DNA from: Prolixibacter sp. SD074
Lineage (GTDB): Bacteria > Bacteroidota > Bacteroidia > Bacteroidales > Prolixibacteraceae
Direction: 5' to 3'
Assembly: GCF_009617895.1 (NCBI RefSeq)
Contig: NZ_BLAW01000001.1
Location: 177,001 to 241,000 of the forward strand
DNA length: 64,000 nt
Shown: in pieces, positions 54,766 to 64,000 of the stretch
Position numbering within the stretch: position 1 is the first letter of the stretch
How the letters are laid out: each line of letters starts with the position of its first letter
Notes under the pieces: generated by a model
What the model saw: the letters and a program-made list of their open reading frames with translations, nothing else
What the model was told of the DNA's origin: nothing
Database searches by the model: none
Translations under genes and position numbers: made by a program

Positions 54766-55162
54766 TCGTTGATGGTCAGCATGACATAATCGTTGTTGCC
54801 GACTTTCTCTCATACACAGAACTAGTAGCTTTTTTCATAGGTTTAGGAATCCATAGCTGGCAGCTGAGAGATGTATTGCATCATATTAGTGGTCAGCTAT
54901 TCTTTTATCAATAGGTGATTTAAAAATATTTGTTTCAATACTTCGTGAGATTTATATTTAAGTAGAGGTGGATTTATAAGAGACTGTTTTTCATGTATAT
55001 GTTTTTGGGTTGTGATATGTTTTACAATATAATTCCGATTGTTTTTATAATTTATTTATTAAATTCAACAGAAATCTAACTTCTCCAGCCGTTGAACACG
55101 CACCAACATTTTTTCATATGCGATATGGAGAGGTTATTTGCATTTAACCTAATTCACGTCCC
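54766..55162. other. Gene-free AT-rich stretch
   Basis: 397 bases with no gene, tRNA or strong hairpin. AT content rises sharply near 54930-55080. It presumably holds the promoter of the 427-residue protein gene. Confidence 0.35.
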
Positions 55163-56446
55163 ATGTCGAAGCGAAGAAAAAAACGGTCATCGGCACAGCA
55201 ACGAAAACAAGAACAAGCCGAACAACGCAAAAAATTTTACCGGAAAGTCAAACTTTTTTTTGCCCTTATTGAAAAGGAACATTTATTCGGACAGATTTCC
55301 GAACGCGAATTGCAATATCTCTGGAAGTTGCGAATGCGTGCGCCAAAAGTACAACCGGAAGACGGTTGCACCCTGTCGGCAAAGCATGCGAAAATGATGA
55401 CCGAAGCTTTGTATTATTACCTGAATGATTATAAGTTGGATATTCCAGGTGCTGATAATCAAATCAATGCATATGAGTATTTGACCACAGGTTTGACTAT
55501 TTATTCTTTTATTTTGCTGGATCCAAATCCGGATTTCCCGAAAGAGGATGAATTTTATGATGAAATGAGCCCAATTACAAACAATTTATTTGGTGACGAG
55601 TTGGAGCTGATGATTAAAAAACTAAAGACGATTTTGGGAATGGTCTATGACGGAATTGATATCCACCATTATCCGGTTCGCTTCGAGTGGGGAGGGGGGC
55701 AAGGTGCCCACCAGGGGGTGTTCGCTGCATTTCGGGTTAACAGGGTAGCAAATCCATTCATTCATATAAAAGCAGGCGGTTCACGACGCCCCGCCTTCCA
55801 GGTTGGCTTTGCTGTCGAGGATTTTGTACCGCTGCAATTGAAAGCTGAAATACTGCACCTCGAAACATCGGAATATCCCGAACCATTAAATGTTTATATA
55901 CAAAGTCATGCGCTTCGCCGACTGGGCGAACGGGTGGATTTGTTGGCTCCCGGCGAGCTGCGCTGGTGTATGTATGATTCGCTTGCACAGCCAGCAGTTA
56001 TTCCATATCGACATAATTCCTACTTAATTGAGTATCGCATGCTGGGATATAAAATCGGTTATTTGGTTGCTGATTTGGTGAAAAGTAAATTAATCATTCG
56101 GACTTTTCTACTGGTAACGCAGTGCGGTACGCCGGAAGAGCAGAAATTGTGTTCTATTACCGGTTTGTCCAAAGAGGACATTGCTTATTTGAATTTGTGC
56201 AAGTTGAGTTCATTTGTCAATTCCGATATACATGAAAATCAACGATTGAAAATAATGTTTGAAGAAGCCGGTTGTGGTCCTATTCTGGCATTTGCCAAAG
56301 ATAAAGCTAAGAAGCCAGTTAAAAAAGTTCCCCGGGCCGAACAGATTTTAGATTATCTGAAAGTGGAAACGCCAATGCTGGAATTCGAACTGAACGGAGA
56401 TTATGCCCTTCGTAAGGATGGGAAGGCATACGTTGCTAATCTGTAA
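55163..56446 (+). CDS. Uncharacterised 427-residue protein
   Basis: No family recognised. A very basic N terminus (MSKRRKKRSSAQQRKQEQAE) is followed by a soluble, mixed alpha/beta protein without signal peptide or membrane helix. Notable segments are YYLNDYKLDIPGADNQINAY, RFEWGGGQGAHQGVFAAFRV, IQSHALRRLGERVDLL and a Lys-rich stretch before EQILDYLKVETPMLEFELNG. The basic start may bind nucleic acid (inference only). Its 3' end overlaps the convergent hemerythrin gene by 11 bases. Confidence 0.6.
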   Translation: MSKRRKKRSSAQQRKQEQAEQRKKFYRKVKLFFALIEKEHLFGQISERELQYLWKLRMRAPKVQPEDGCTLSAKHAKMMTEALYYYLNDYKLDIPGADNQINAYEYLTTGLTIYSFILLDPNPDFPKEDEFYDEMSPITNNLFGDELELMIKKLKTILGMVYDGIDIHHYPVRFEWGGGQGAHQGVFAAFRVNRVANPFIHIKAGGSRRPAFQVGFAVEDFVPLQLKAEILHLETSEYPEPLNVYIQSHALRRLGERVDLLAPGELRWCMYDSLAQPAVIPYRHNSYLIEYRMLGYKIGYLVADLVKSKLIIRTFLLVTQCGTPEEQKLCSITGLSKEDIAYLNLCKLSSFVNSDIHENQRLKIMFEEAGCGPILAFAKDKAKKPVKKVPRAEQILDYLKVETPMLEFELNGDYALRKDGKAYVANL

Positions 56447-57176
56447 GTATTTGTGGTGTGAACTGGCTCAAATCATAAATGCCCAGTTGTTTTTCAAGTG
56501 CTGCCACTTTTTCGACGATCCCTTCAAAGCCATCCTGACCGAATAATTCGCGCTCCTTCTTTTCGAAATCTTCGCCCAATGCATAAAATTCGTTCCTGGA
56601 AACAATCTTCCGTAAGGCAGGGAAAAGTACCGTATCTTCTCTGGCTTCGTGTGGGCGGTACATGTTATTGAACGACTGCAGCAATTCAATCATCTGCCTT
56701 GCATTTTCTTCTTCCGTAAGGGAATTGATGTTTGCGAGCTGAATAATTCGGGCGGTTACATTGCGTCCGGCCAGGTGTTGCTTCCGCAAAATACCGACTA
56801 AATCGGTTAGTACGTTGGCATTCTCAAACCGGGGAAACAAGTAGTTCTCTTCCAGCTTTTCATGATAATCTTCAATGAAATTACGGATGATATTGGCTGA
56901 ATTATTGAGTACCGAAACATTGAATGAATCTCCATTGTATAAATGTATCCGGCAAGTATCATAGATGAGTAGAATTCGGTTCAGCACGCCATGTTCGCGC
57001 ATTAAATCTTCGGGTGGAGCAACATCTTCACCTGCTTCATCTTCACAACCCGAAAGAAGACTGAGTCCGGCAATGCCAGCAAAAGAACTTAAAAACAGAC
57101 CATTCTTCATGAATTTACGCCTGTCTTCGTTTACATTTTTGAAAGTGCTATGAGGAGGTTGATTTAATTTTTTCAT
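56436..57176 (-). CDS. Hemerythrin-domain lipoprotein with Tat-type signal
   Basis: A 246-residue protein. DRRKFMKNGLFLSSFAGIAG then LSLLSGC combines a twin-arginine motif with a lipobox. The hemerythrin helices carry metal-ligand candidates in LMREHGVL, DYHEKLEENYLFP, RKQHLAGR and YRPHEAREDTVLFP. It likely binds a di-iron centre for oxygen, NO or peroxide sensing or storage in the envelope. It overlaps the upstream doxX gene by 4 bases. Confidence 0.8.
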   Translation of the reverse strand: MKKLNQPPHSTFKNVNEDRRKFMKNGLFLSSFAGIAGLSLLSGCEDEAGEDVAPPEDLMREHGVLNRILLIYDTCRIHLYNGDSFNVSVLNNSANIIRNFIEDYHEKLEENYLFPRFENANVLTDLVGILRKQHLAGRNVTARIIQLANINSLTEEENARQMIELLQSFNNMYRPHEAREDTVLFPALRKIVSRNEFYALGEDFEKKERELFGQDGFEGIVEKVAALEKQLGIYDLSQFTPQILTD

Positions 57177-57649
57177 GATTTCTGTTTTAATCGTTTCGAT
57201 AATCGGTAGTCAACGGAATTTTTACCACTTCCGTAAAGAAGTAAATAGATTAACAGCACCGTCATGGCAAAATCAGTACGGTATTCGTGGGCCATGGCCC
57301 AAAAACCACGATGCATTAAGATAGGCCACTTAGTTGCGATGAAAGCTGTTATCATGATAATCAGGAGGGGGATGGAAGCGATTCGTGTGAATAGCCCCAG
57401 GAGAAGGAGCAGGCCGCAGATGATTTCGAATACTGCGGTGAAGTAAGCCCAGAATTCCGGCTGGCTAAAACCGATCTTCATGAAGCGGCCGGTTCCCAAT
57501 GCATCAGGAAAAATAAATTTCTGGATTCCTTCCGATAGAAAAATGAGGCCCACCACTAACCGGATAAGAATGGCCCTGTTGTCATGAACGGTCACGAGGG
57601 CCCGGTTGAGAAGATTATTCGTTTCTGACATAGCAGCATGGATATTCAC
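57173..57649 (-). CDS. DoxX-family membrane protein
   Basis: A 158-residue protein with four helices. LVVGLIFLSEGIQKFIFP and FWAYFTAVFEIICGLLLLLGLFTR are the DoxX signatures. DoxX proteins are linked to quinone or thiol redox balance. The 4-base overlap with the hemerythrin gene suggests they act together, perhaps in oxidative or NO stress (inference). Confidence 0.85.
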   Translation of the reverse strand: MNIHAAMSETNNLLNRALVTVHDNRAILIRLVVGLIFLSEGIQKFIFPDALGTGRFMKIGFSQPEFWAYFTAVFEIICGLLLLLGLFTRIASIPLLIIMITAFIATKWPILMHRGFWAMAHEYRTDFAMTVLLIYLLLYGSGKNSVDYRLSKRLKQKS

Positions 57650-57835
57650 ATAACATCAAGCCGGTTGTTATGTATAAGTTGCTTCAGGTGTGATTCATTA
57701 TCAGTTGTACAACAACGTCCGGGGGGAATGTGTTTAATTTTTCGCGTGATAAAATATCCGGAGGATGTCGTACGGTGAATTGATTTTTATTGAGCACCTT
57801 TCGGTAGGCCATCGTATTCCGAACATCTTTAGGGG

Positions 57836-58237
57836 CTCAAGGTATTTGCCAATCTTTCAGCTAGTGAACAGCGGCACATGGATGCAGTTCTGTTGCTAAT
57901 TGATGGTTACAACGTTGAAAATCCGGCCTTCGATGAGCGTGGTGTTTTCCTTAATGAAACATTGGCCCAATTATATACGAATTTGGTTGCACAGGGAGAA
58001 GTCAGTCTGGAAGAAGCGCTTAAAGTTGGCGCTTTAATCGAAGAGACGGACATTGTCGATTTAAACAACCGGCAGGAGAAGGTGGAAAATCCTAACATGG
58101 AAATAGTATATGCCAATTTGTTAAAAGGGTCAGCAAATCACCTGTGCGCATTTGCCCGCAACCTGGCTTCACCGGGAATTTTGTACGAACCGCAGGTTAT
58201 GGATGTTGATTCGTATAATGTTATTATTGGACAATAA
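57836..58237 (+). pseudogene. 5'-truncated copy of the DUF2202 gene
   Basis: From 57836 the frame reads LKVFANLSASEQRHMDAVLL and continues to DVDSYNVIIGQ. Over 119 residues it matches the C-terminal part of the 54.1-kb DUF2202 protein at about 70% by direct count. The signal peptide and the first ferritin-like helix (EEEKVARDVYLEM) are absent, and no start or membrane signal precedes it. An ATG at 57878 could start a 119-residue product, but it would be incomplete. Confidence 0.7.
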
Positions 58238-58402
58238 AATTTTATAGCCAGTAACATTTCATCCTGATTGCAGTCCTTCCATTAAACACTGAGTTAGTAA
58301 CTTTCTTCACCGGTTTGGGAATCAGAAGCAGGCATAGAAGATGATCTTTCGTAATTCTCCTTTGCCAGCTTCGAAGTTTGTAATTGTCTATCTACATATT
58401 GT

Positions 58403-59266
58403 TTAGTGCCTGAATTTTGATGGTGGCACTCCGGTCTTCTTCTTAAAAATCCGACTGAAGTAGTGAATGGATTGAAACCCCAGGTCAAAGCTAATTTCCT
58501 TGATACTTTTATCTGTAGCGAGCAACAATTCCTTCGCCCGCATGATTTTTAGTTCCATGAAATATTTGTGGGGAGCAACGCCTGTGTACAGTCTGAACAT
58601 TTTACGAAAGTAAGAATAACCAATGTTGTATTCCTCTGCCATCTTTTCGATGTCAAGCGATCGCTCAACCTCTTCACGCATTTTGAACCGTGCTTCTTCG
58701 ATGATGGTAGCGATTCGTTTTCCGGAAAATTCCTTTTGTTTCCGGAAGGAATGAATATACCCCAGCAGTTTGATGATTAAGCCCGAAGCAATTTGTTGGA
58801 AGCCGGGTTCCTCTTTTTTTACCAAATCGAAAACCCGGTAATATGTTTCGAGTAATTCTTCCCGGTAACCGCAGTTAATGACGGGGTCTTTGGGCGAAAA
58901 CCACTCGTTTTTCAAAAGATGATTAGCATAATTGCCGTTGAAACCAATGTAGTTTTCGTGCCAGCCTTTGTCATCGTGTGGTTTGTATCGATGCTTGATT
59001 CCCGGCCAGGTGATAAAGACACAGCCGGAATGCAATTGAAATTTTCCGAAATCAGTCTCCAGTACACCATAACCATCCGAAATATAGTTGATTTGATATT
59101 CGTCCAAAATGCGCCATTTGTCCCAGGTAAAATAATATCCGCTGGGATGTTCCCTTTGCGGATAAGCTACATGGGGAGGCGTTGTGGACGTGCCTGCCAC
59201 ATTCAGATATACGCCCCATTTTCGGTCCTCGTCACCGGGAGTCAGGTATTTGAAGAAGTCATCCAT
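58403..59266 (-). CDS. AraC-family regulator of the rhamnose locus
   Basis: A 287-residue protein with an N-terminal cupin-like sensor (FQLHSGCVFITWPGIKHRYK) and a C-terminal double helix-turn-helix: RSLDIEKMAEEYNIGYSYFR, ELLLATDKSIKEISFDLGFQ, SIHYFSRIFKKKTGVPPSKF. It is divergent from rhaT, so it most likely senses rhamnose and controls the rhaT-rhamnosidase-rhaA genes (inference from context). Confidence 0.85.
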   Translation of the reverse strand: MDDFFKYLTPGDEDRKWGVYLNVAGTSTTPPHVAYPQREHPSGYYFTWDKWRILDEYQINYISDGYGVLETDFGKFQLHSGCVFITWPGIKHRYKPHDDKGWHENYIGFNGNYANHLLKNEWFSPKDPVINCGYREELLETYYRVFDLVKKEEPGFQQIASGLIIKLLGYIHSFRKQKEFSGKRIATIIEEARFKMREEVERSLDIEKMAEEYNIGYSYFRKMFRLYTGVAPHKYFMELKIMRAKELLLATDKSIKEISFDLGFQSIHYFSRIFKKKTGVPPSKFRH

Positions 59267-59406
59267 GGATGTTAGTTTAGTGTCAAAATGTGCAAATACT
59301 TGATCAATTTGTGTATTTATTTAGTCTGATACATAGACTATTTTTGAAACAATATTATTGTACGGGCAATAACAAAAATAGTAAATACTAACTAAATTCA
59401 ATATTC

Positions 59407-60432
59407 ATGAGTTCCTTGAGTGCAATTGGATTAATCTCTATTGGAAGTTTGGGAGCCGCCAGTTTTTATGTCCCTTTTAAAAAAGTAAAAGAGTGGAGTT
59501 GGGAGTCGTACTGGCTTTCTCAGGGGGTGGCAGCCTGGTTGATTGTTCCCTGGATTTTTGTGTTGTTCACTATCCCGCATGACAAGATTTTTGCCATCAT
59601 TCATGCAGCGCCTATGTCTGCTAAATTGTTGGCGATTTTCTTTGGTATGTTATGGGGTGTTGGTGGCCTGACTTTCGGCTTAAGTATCCGGTATTTAGGG
59701 GTGGCGATGGGACAGAGTATTTCATTAGGATTTTGTGCTGCATTTGGTACGTTGATTCCACCGATTGTTGCAGGTCAGAATTTACTGGCTACGTCTTCCG
59801 GCTTATTGATAATTGCCGGCGTTACGATCTGTATCATCGGAATTGCCATTATTGGGTATGCCGGTGCATTGAAGAGCAAAGGACTTAGTGAAGAAGAACG
59901 CAAAGCAACTATTAAAGAATTCGATCTGAAGAAAGGACTAATTATTGCTGTGCTGGCCGGGGTGATGAGCGCTGCTTTCAGTTATGGATACGAAGTAGGC
60001 AAGCCCATTGATGAGGCCTCATTGCAAGCTGGTGTAAATCCTTTGTTTCAGAGTAATCTTACGTTAGCTTTTATCCTGATAGGCGGTTTTATCACTAACT
60101 TCATTTATTGTTTTTACCTCAATTTGAAAAACAAAACCATTCGCGACTATCTATCCGTTTCGAAAGGAGTGTTTTTCAACAATATCTTTTTCACTTTTCT
60201 GGCGGGTTTCCTGTGGTTCCTACAATTTCATTTTTACGGAATGGGCAAGAGTTTGCTATCGGCCGGGATTGCGGTATTCTCCTGGAGCATATTGATGGCG
60301 TTAAATATTTCGTTCAGCAATATCTGGGGAATAATCCTGAAGGAGTGGAAAGGTAGTTCCCGCCAGACAATGGTCGTACTGGTCACCGGAATCATTGTCC
60401 TGATCTTGTCCACATTCGTGGTTAACTTTTAG
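59407..60432 (+). CDS. rhaT: L-rhamnose/H+ symporter
   Basis: A 341-residue inner-membrane protein with about ten helices: GSLGAASFYVPFKKVKEWSW, FFGMLWGVGGLTFGLSIRYL, GVAMGQSISLGFCAAFGTLI and LAGVMSAAFSYGYEVGKPID match RhaT. It imports L-rhamnose released by the downstream rhamnosidase. First gene of the catabolic unit, 140 bases from the divergent regulator. Confidence 0.92.
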   Translation: MSSLSAIGLISIGSLGAASFYVPFKKVKEWSWESYWLSQGVAAWLIVPWIFVLFTIPHDKIFAIIHAAPMSAKLLAIFFGMLWGVGGLTFGLSIRYLGVAMGQSISLGFCAAFGTLIPPIVAGQNLLATSSGLLIIAGVTICIIGIAIIGYAGALKSKGLSEEERKATIKEFDLKKGLIIAVLAGVMSAAFSYGYEVGKPIDEASLQAGVNPLFQSNLTLAFILIGGFITNFIYCFYLNLKNKTIRDYLSVSKGVFFNNIFFTFLAGFLWFLQFHFYGMGKSLLSAGIAVFSWSILMALNISFSNIWGIILKEWKGSSRQTMVVLVTGIIVLILSTFVVNF

Positions 60433-60491
60433 TGTTTTACTAATCAAAATGCAGGAAGTACTTAATAATACAACATAAACTAAATTTTTCA

Positions 60492-63241
60492 ATGAAAAGG
60501 AAACAATACATCCGTTTACTGCTTGTGTTTTTGCTTTGCAGCGGAAATTCATTCACGCTTTCGGCAAAAACTGAGGTCAATAATCTAATTTGTGAATACC
60601 GGACAAATCCAATTGGTATGATGTGAAAAATCCCCGGTTAAGCTGGCAAATACAAAGTGATCGGGAAAATGTACTCCAAACTGCTTATGAAATCAGGGTG
60701 GCCGATACCCCTGCGAACCTGCACCGCAAAGATGATTTGATTTGGAATTCAGGCAAAGTTGAAAGCAATCAATCCGCTGATGTGGTTTATAGCGGTCCGG
60801 CATTAACTTCGATGCAGCGCGTTTACTGGCAGGTAAGGATTTGGGATAACCGAAATAAAGCGACGGAGTGGAGTGAACCGGCATACTGGGAAATGGGGCT
60901 GTTAAAACCGACAGATTGGAAAGCTTCGTGGATAACGAGTAGTATGACAGAAGATACTACGATTTCCGAGCCGTGCCCTTATTTCCGAAAAGAATTTTCG
61001 CTAACGAAGAAGGTTAAGTCGGCACGAATTTATGTCACCTCGAAAGGGCTCTACCAACTCTTTCTGAACGGGAAAAAAGTGAGTCCTGATTTGTTTGCAC
61101 CTGGATGGACAAGCTACAACAAGCGGCTTCAGTACCAAACCTACGATGTGACTTCATTGCTGGAGAAGAAAAACGCCATGGGAACCATTCTTGGTGATGG
61201 TTGGTATCGTGGATATTTGACCTGGGATAGGAAACGCAATACTTACGGCGATAAACTGGCTGTTCTTTTGCAGCTTCAGATTAACTACATGGATGGAACA
61301 TCGGAAACGATGACAACGGACAACACATGGAAGGAGAAGAGTGGTCCTATTTTGAGTTCAGATATTTACGATGGTGAAACGTATGATGCCCGATTGAAGA
61401 TGCCCGGATGGGATAAGCCGGATTTTGACGATAGTCAATGGAATAAAGTATCTGAATTGCCGGATGGGAAAGATATTTTGGTGGCACAGGACGGTGTTCC
61501 GGTCAGGGCAGCCGATGAGATCAAGCCAATCAAATTATTCAAGACACCCAAAGGTGAAACGGTTTTTGACTTGGGGCAGAATATGGTTGGTTGGGTTCGG
61601 CTAAAGGTTCAGGGTTATAAAGGAGATAAGGTCATATTGAAATTTGCAGAGGTATTGGACAAGGATGGAAATTTCTACACCGCTAATTTGAGAAAGGCGA
61701 AAGCAACTGATACCTATATTTTGAGTGGGAAAGGAGTGGAAGTTTATGAACCTCATTTTACGTTCCACGGTTTTCGGTTCGTGAAGGTCGAAGGATTTCC
61801 GGGCACTCCCGATTTGAATTCTATCACCGGTATCGTGATTCATTCGGATATGAAACCAACCGGAAATTTTGTCTGTTCTGATTCATTGCTCAACCAGTTA
61901 CAGCATAATATTCAGTGGGGACAACGCGGAAATTTTCTGGATGTGCCTACCGATTGTCCACAGAGGGACGAACGCCTTGGCTGGACGGGTGATGCCCAGG
62001 TATTCAGCATGACGGCTGCTTTTAATTTCAACGTGGCTGCTTTTTATACAAAATGGCTGAGAGATTTGGCTGCCGATCAGCAATCCAATGGAATTGTTCC
62101 GCACGTCATCCCGGATGTACTGCACGGGGCAGGAGGTTCGGCTGCCTGGGCCGATGCTTCGGTAATTGTACCGTGGAGCGTTTATCTGACGTATGGGGAC
62201 AAACGAATTCTGGAGGAACAGTACCCGGGTATGAAATCCTGGGTGGAATATATGCATGGCCGGGCAGGAAAGAAAAATCTTTGGCTGGGAGATGCGCATT
62301 TTGGCGATTGGTTAGCATTTGCCACAAACCAATCTGATTATCCGGGAGCAACAACGGACAAAGATTTGATTGCTACTGCCTATTATTTTTATTCCACCAG
62401 TTTGTTGTCGAAAATTGCCGGAATTATTGGCAACGAGAATGACGCCGAACAGTACAAGAAACTGGCGGGGGAAATAAGGAAAGCCTTTAATGCAGAGTTT
62501 GTAACGCCTAACGGACGACTGGAATCGAATACACAAACAGCTTATGTGTTGGCGCTTGCATTTCATTTGTTGCCCGAGGATAAAGTTTCGAAAGCGGCAA
62601 ATTACCTGGCGGATGATGTACGAAAGTTCGGGCATCTGACCACGGGATTTGTTGGTACACCGCTTCTCTGCCAGACCTTATCGGACAATGGATATCCTGA
62701 TTTGGCTTTTATGTTGCTGATGAACAAGAAATATCCGTCATGGCTGTATCCTGTTACCCAGGGAGCAACAACCATTTGGGAGCGTTGGGACGGTCAGAAA
62801 CCGGATGGCACTTTCCAGGATGTGGGTATGAACAGTTTTAACCATTATGCTTATGGTGCTATTGGTGAATGGATGTATAGTTACGTAGGTGGTATCCGGA
62901 TTGATCCCAAACAGCCGGGTTACAAGCATTTCTTTTTAGCCCCCCATGTTGGTGGAGGCCTGAGCTATGCAACGACAACCTTCCAATCACTCTATGGATC
63001 GGTTGAATCGGATTGGAAAATTCAGGATGATAATTTTATATACACCGTGACGATTCCTGCAAATACAACTGCTACAGTAATATTACCTGGGGCGAATAGT
63101 GAGCAATTGACGCTGAATTCATTGCCATTGAAATCTGAAATGAAAAAAGTGGTAACGCAGCAGCCTGATGGAGTATCCATGGAGCTGGGGTCAGGTCAAT
63201 ATAGATTTCACTATCCCTATGAAAATGCGAAAAAGAAATGA
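60492..63241 (+). pseudogene. GH78 alpha-L-rhamnosidase, frameshifted near the N terminus
   Basis: The ATG at 60492 starts a signal peptide (MKRKQYIRLLLVFLLCSGNS) that leads to CEYRTNPIG and then a stop. From 60623 another frame continues as KNPRLSWQIQSDRENVLQTA for 872 residues. Relatives read NPIG-x-D-V-x-x-P-R-L-S-W without a break, so one base is missing near 60616. The enzyme is otherwise complete, with DCPQRDERLGWTGDAQVF (catalytic region) and GATTIWERWDG. If the shift is real, export is lost; a GTG start at 60623 would give a cytoplasmic form. Confidence 0.8.
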
Positions 63242-63256
63242 TGAAATCTAAATGCG

Positions 63257-64000
63257 ATGAAACAAATGAAAGACGATAATCGAATTATGCAGGCTTATCA
63301 GCTTGCCAAAGATACGTATGCCACTTTAGGGGTAGATGTGGATGCTGCGGTAAACAAACTAAAAGATGTTGTTATTTCCCTTCATTGCTGGCAAACGGAT
63401 GATGTGGGCGGTTTCGAAACGCCTGATGCATCTTTGTCGGGTGGCGGAATTCAGGCTACCGGAAATTATCCGGGTAAGGCAACCAGTCTGGAAGAGATGC
63501 GGGCTGATTTGGACAAAGTTTTGTCTTTGCTTCCGGGGAAACAACGCCTTAACCTGCATGCTATCTACGGTGATTTCGGTGGTGAATTTGTCGATCGGGA
63601 CCAGATTGAAGTAAAGCATTTCCAAAGTTGGATCGATTGGTGCAAAGAGCGCGGAATCGGACTGGATTTCAATGCTACCTGTTTTTCGCACCCCAACGCG
63701 GCTGATGGATTTACCCTGGCCAGCAAGGATGAATCCATTCGGAAATTCTGGGTGGGACATGCCAAACGTTGCCGGGCCATTTCTGCTGAAATTGGCAAGC
63801 AACTGGGTACTCCCTGTGTGCATAATCTCTGGATTCCGGATGGGACAAAAGATACTCCGGCCGACCGGAATGGCTATCGTGCACAATTGAAAAAATCGCT
63901 CGATGAAATAATGGCTGTGGAGTATCCGAAAGAATACATGAAGGATGCTGTAGAGAGTAAATTGTTTGGCATTGGAGCAGAGTCGATGACGGTTGGTTCG
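63257..64000 (+). CDS. rhaA: L-rhamnose isomerase (incomplete at window end)
   Basis: Converts L-rhamnose to L-rhamnulose. The 248 visible residues start MKQMKDDNRIMQAYQLAKDT and include VVISLHCWQTDDVGGFE, GGGIQATGNYPGKA, RLNLHAIYGDFGGEF, DFNATCFSHPNADGFTLAS and NLWIPDGTKDTPADR, all typical of RhaA (about 420 residues when complete). It begins 16 bases after the rhamnosidase stop, so it is in the same transcript. The gene is open at the right edge. Confidence 0.92.
   Translation, partial: MKQMKDDNRIMQAYQLAKDTYATLGVDVDAAVNKLKDVVISLHCWQTDDVGGFETPDASLSGGGIQATGNYPGKATSLEEMRADLDKVLSLLPGKQRLNLHAIYGDFGGEFVDRDQIEVKHFQSWIDWCKERGIGLDFNATCFSHPNAADGFTLASKDESIRKFWVGHAKRCRAISAEIGKQLGTPCVHNLWIPDGTKDTPADRNGYRAQLKKSLDEIMAVEYPKEYMKDAVESKLFGIGAESMTVGS

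Overview
The window reads as a chromosomal segment of a Bacteroidota bacterium, most likely of the Marinilabiliales/Prolixibacteraceae type. The reasons are SusC/SusD/SusE proteins, DUF4924 and DUF6377 proteins, lipoprotein signals typical of the phylum, and TAnnTTTG promoter boxes. Genus and species cannot be read from the sequence.

1-16.7 kb is an ordinary housekeeping block: DsbD, a nicotinamidase-like hydrolase, methionine aminopeptidase, MiaA, SmpB, a DEDDy exonuclease, uridine kinase, mannose-6-phosphate isomerase, EngB, PRPP synthetase, L25/Pth/S4-domain protein, DUF4924, an amidase, and a 5'-nucleotidase split over two overlapping genes. It ends with tRNA-Pro(TGG) and tRNA-Ser(GCT) on the minus strand.

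16.7-23.4 kb is a transition: an integrase scrap beside the tRNAs, a DUF169 protein, a YncE-propeller/phosphoesterase fusion with a small exported partner, a TauE/SafE permease, and the first group II intron remnant, which carries a 195-bp inverted-repeat element.

23.4-39.3 kb is an accessory island, visibly AT-richer than its flanks. Single genes or small modules sit between long imperfect palindromes: a transglutaminase-like protein, a twice-frameshifted HTH gene, a dead RhuM gene, a DUF4153-like membrane protein, a second-copy-like lgt, a HigBA-type toxin-antitoxin pair between 87-bp direct repeats, a Type II restriction-modification system with a controller protein, and a CsgG/DUF4810/DUF799 lipoprotein operon. 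An IS91-like integrase-transposase pair, a second IS91 scrap, three RT-less group II intron 3' ends and a frameshifted tyrosine recombinase mark repeated insertions. The palindrome-gene-palindrome layout resembles an integron cassette array without a visible integron integrase. It is the most unusual structure in the window.

39.6-54 kb holds an M3 peptidase and a polysaccharide utilisation locus: a DUF6377 membrane regulator, then SusC, SusD, SusE/F-like binding lipoprotein and two tandem GH30 lipoproteins, closed by a strong terminator. The likely target is a beta-glucan, perhaps beta-1,6-linked (inference).

54-58.3 kb has a DUF2202 lipoprotein, an unknown 427-residue protein, a Tat-type hemerythrin lipoprotein with DoxX, and a 5'-truncated copy of the DUF2202 gene.

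58.4-64 kb is a rhamnose locus: a divergent AraC regulator, the RhaT symporter, a GH78 alpha-L-rhamnosidase whose signal peptide is separated from the enzyme by a one-base frameshift, and rhaA running off the end of the window.
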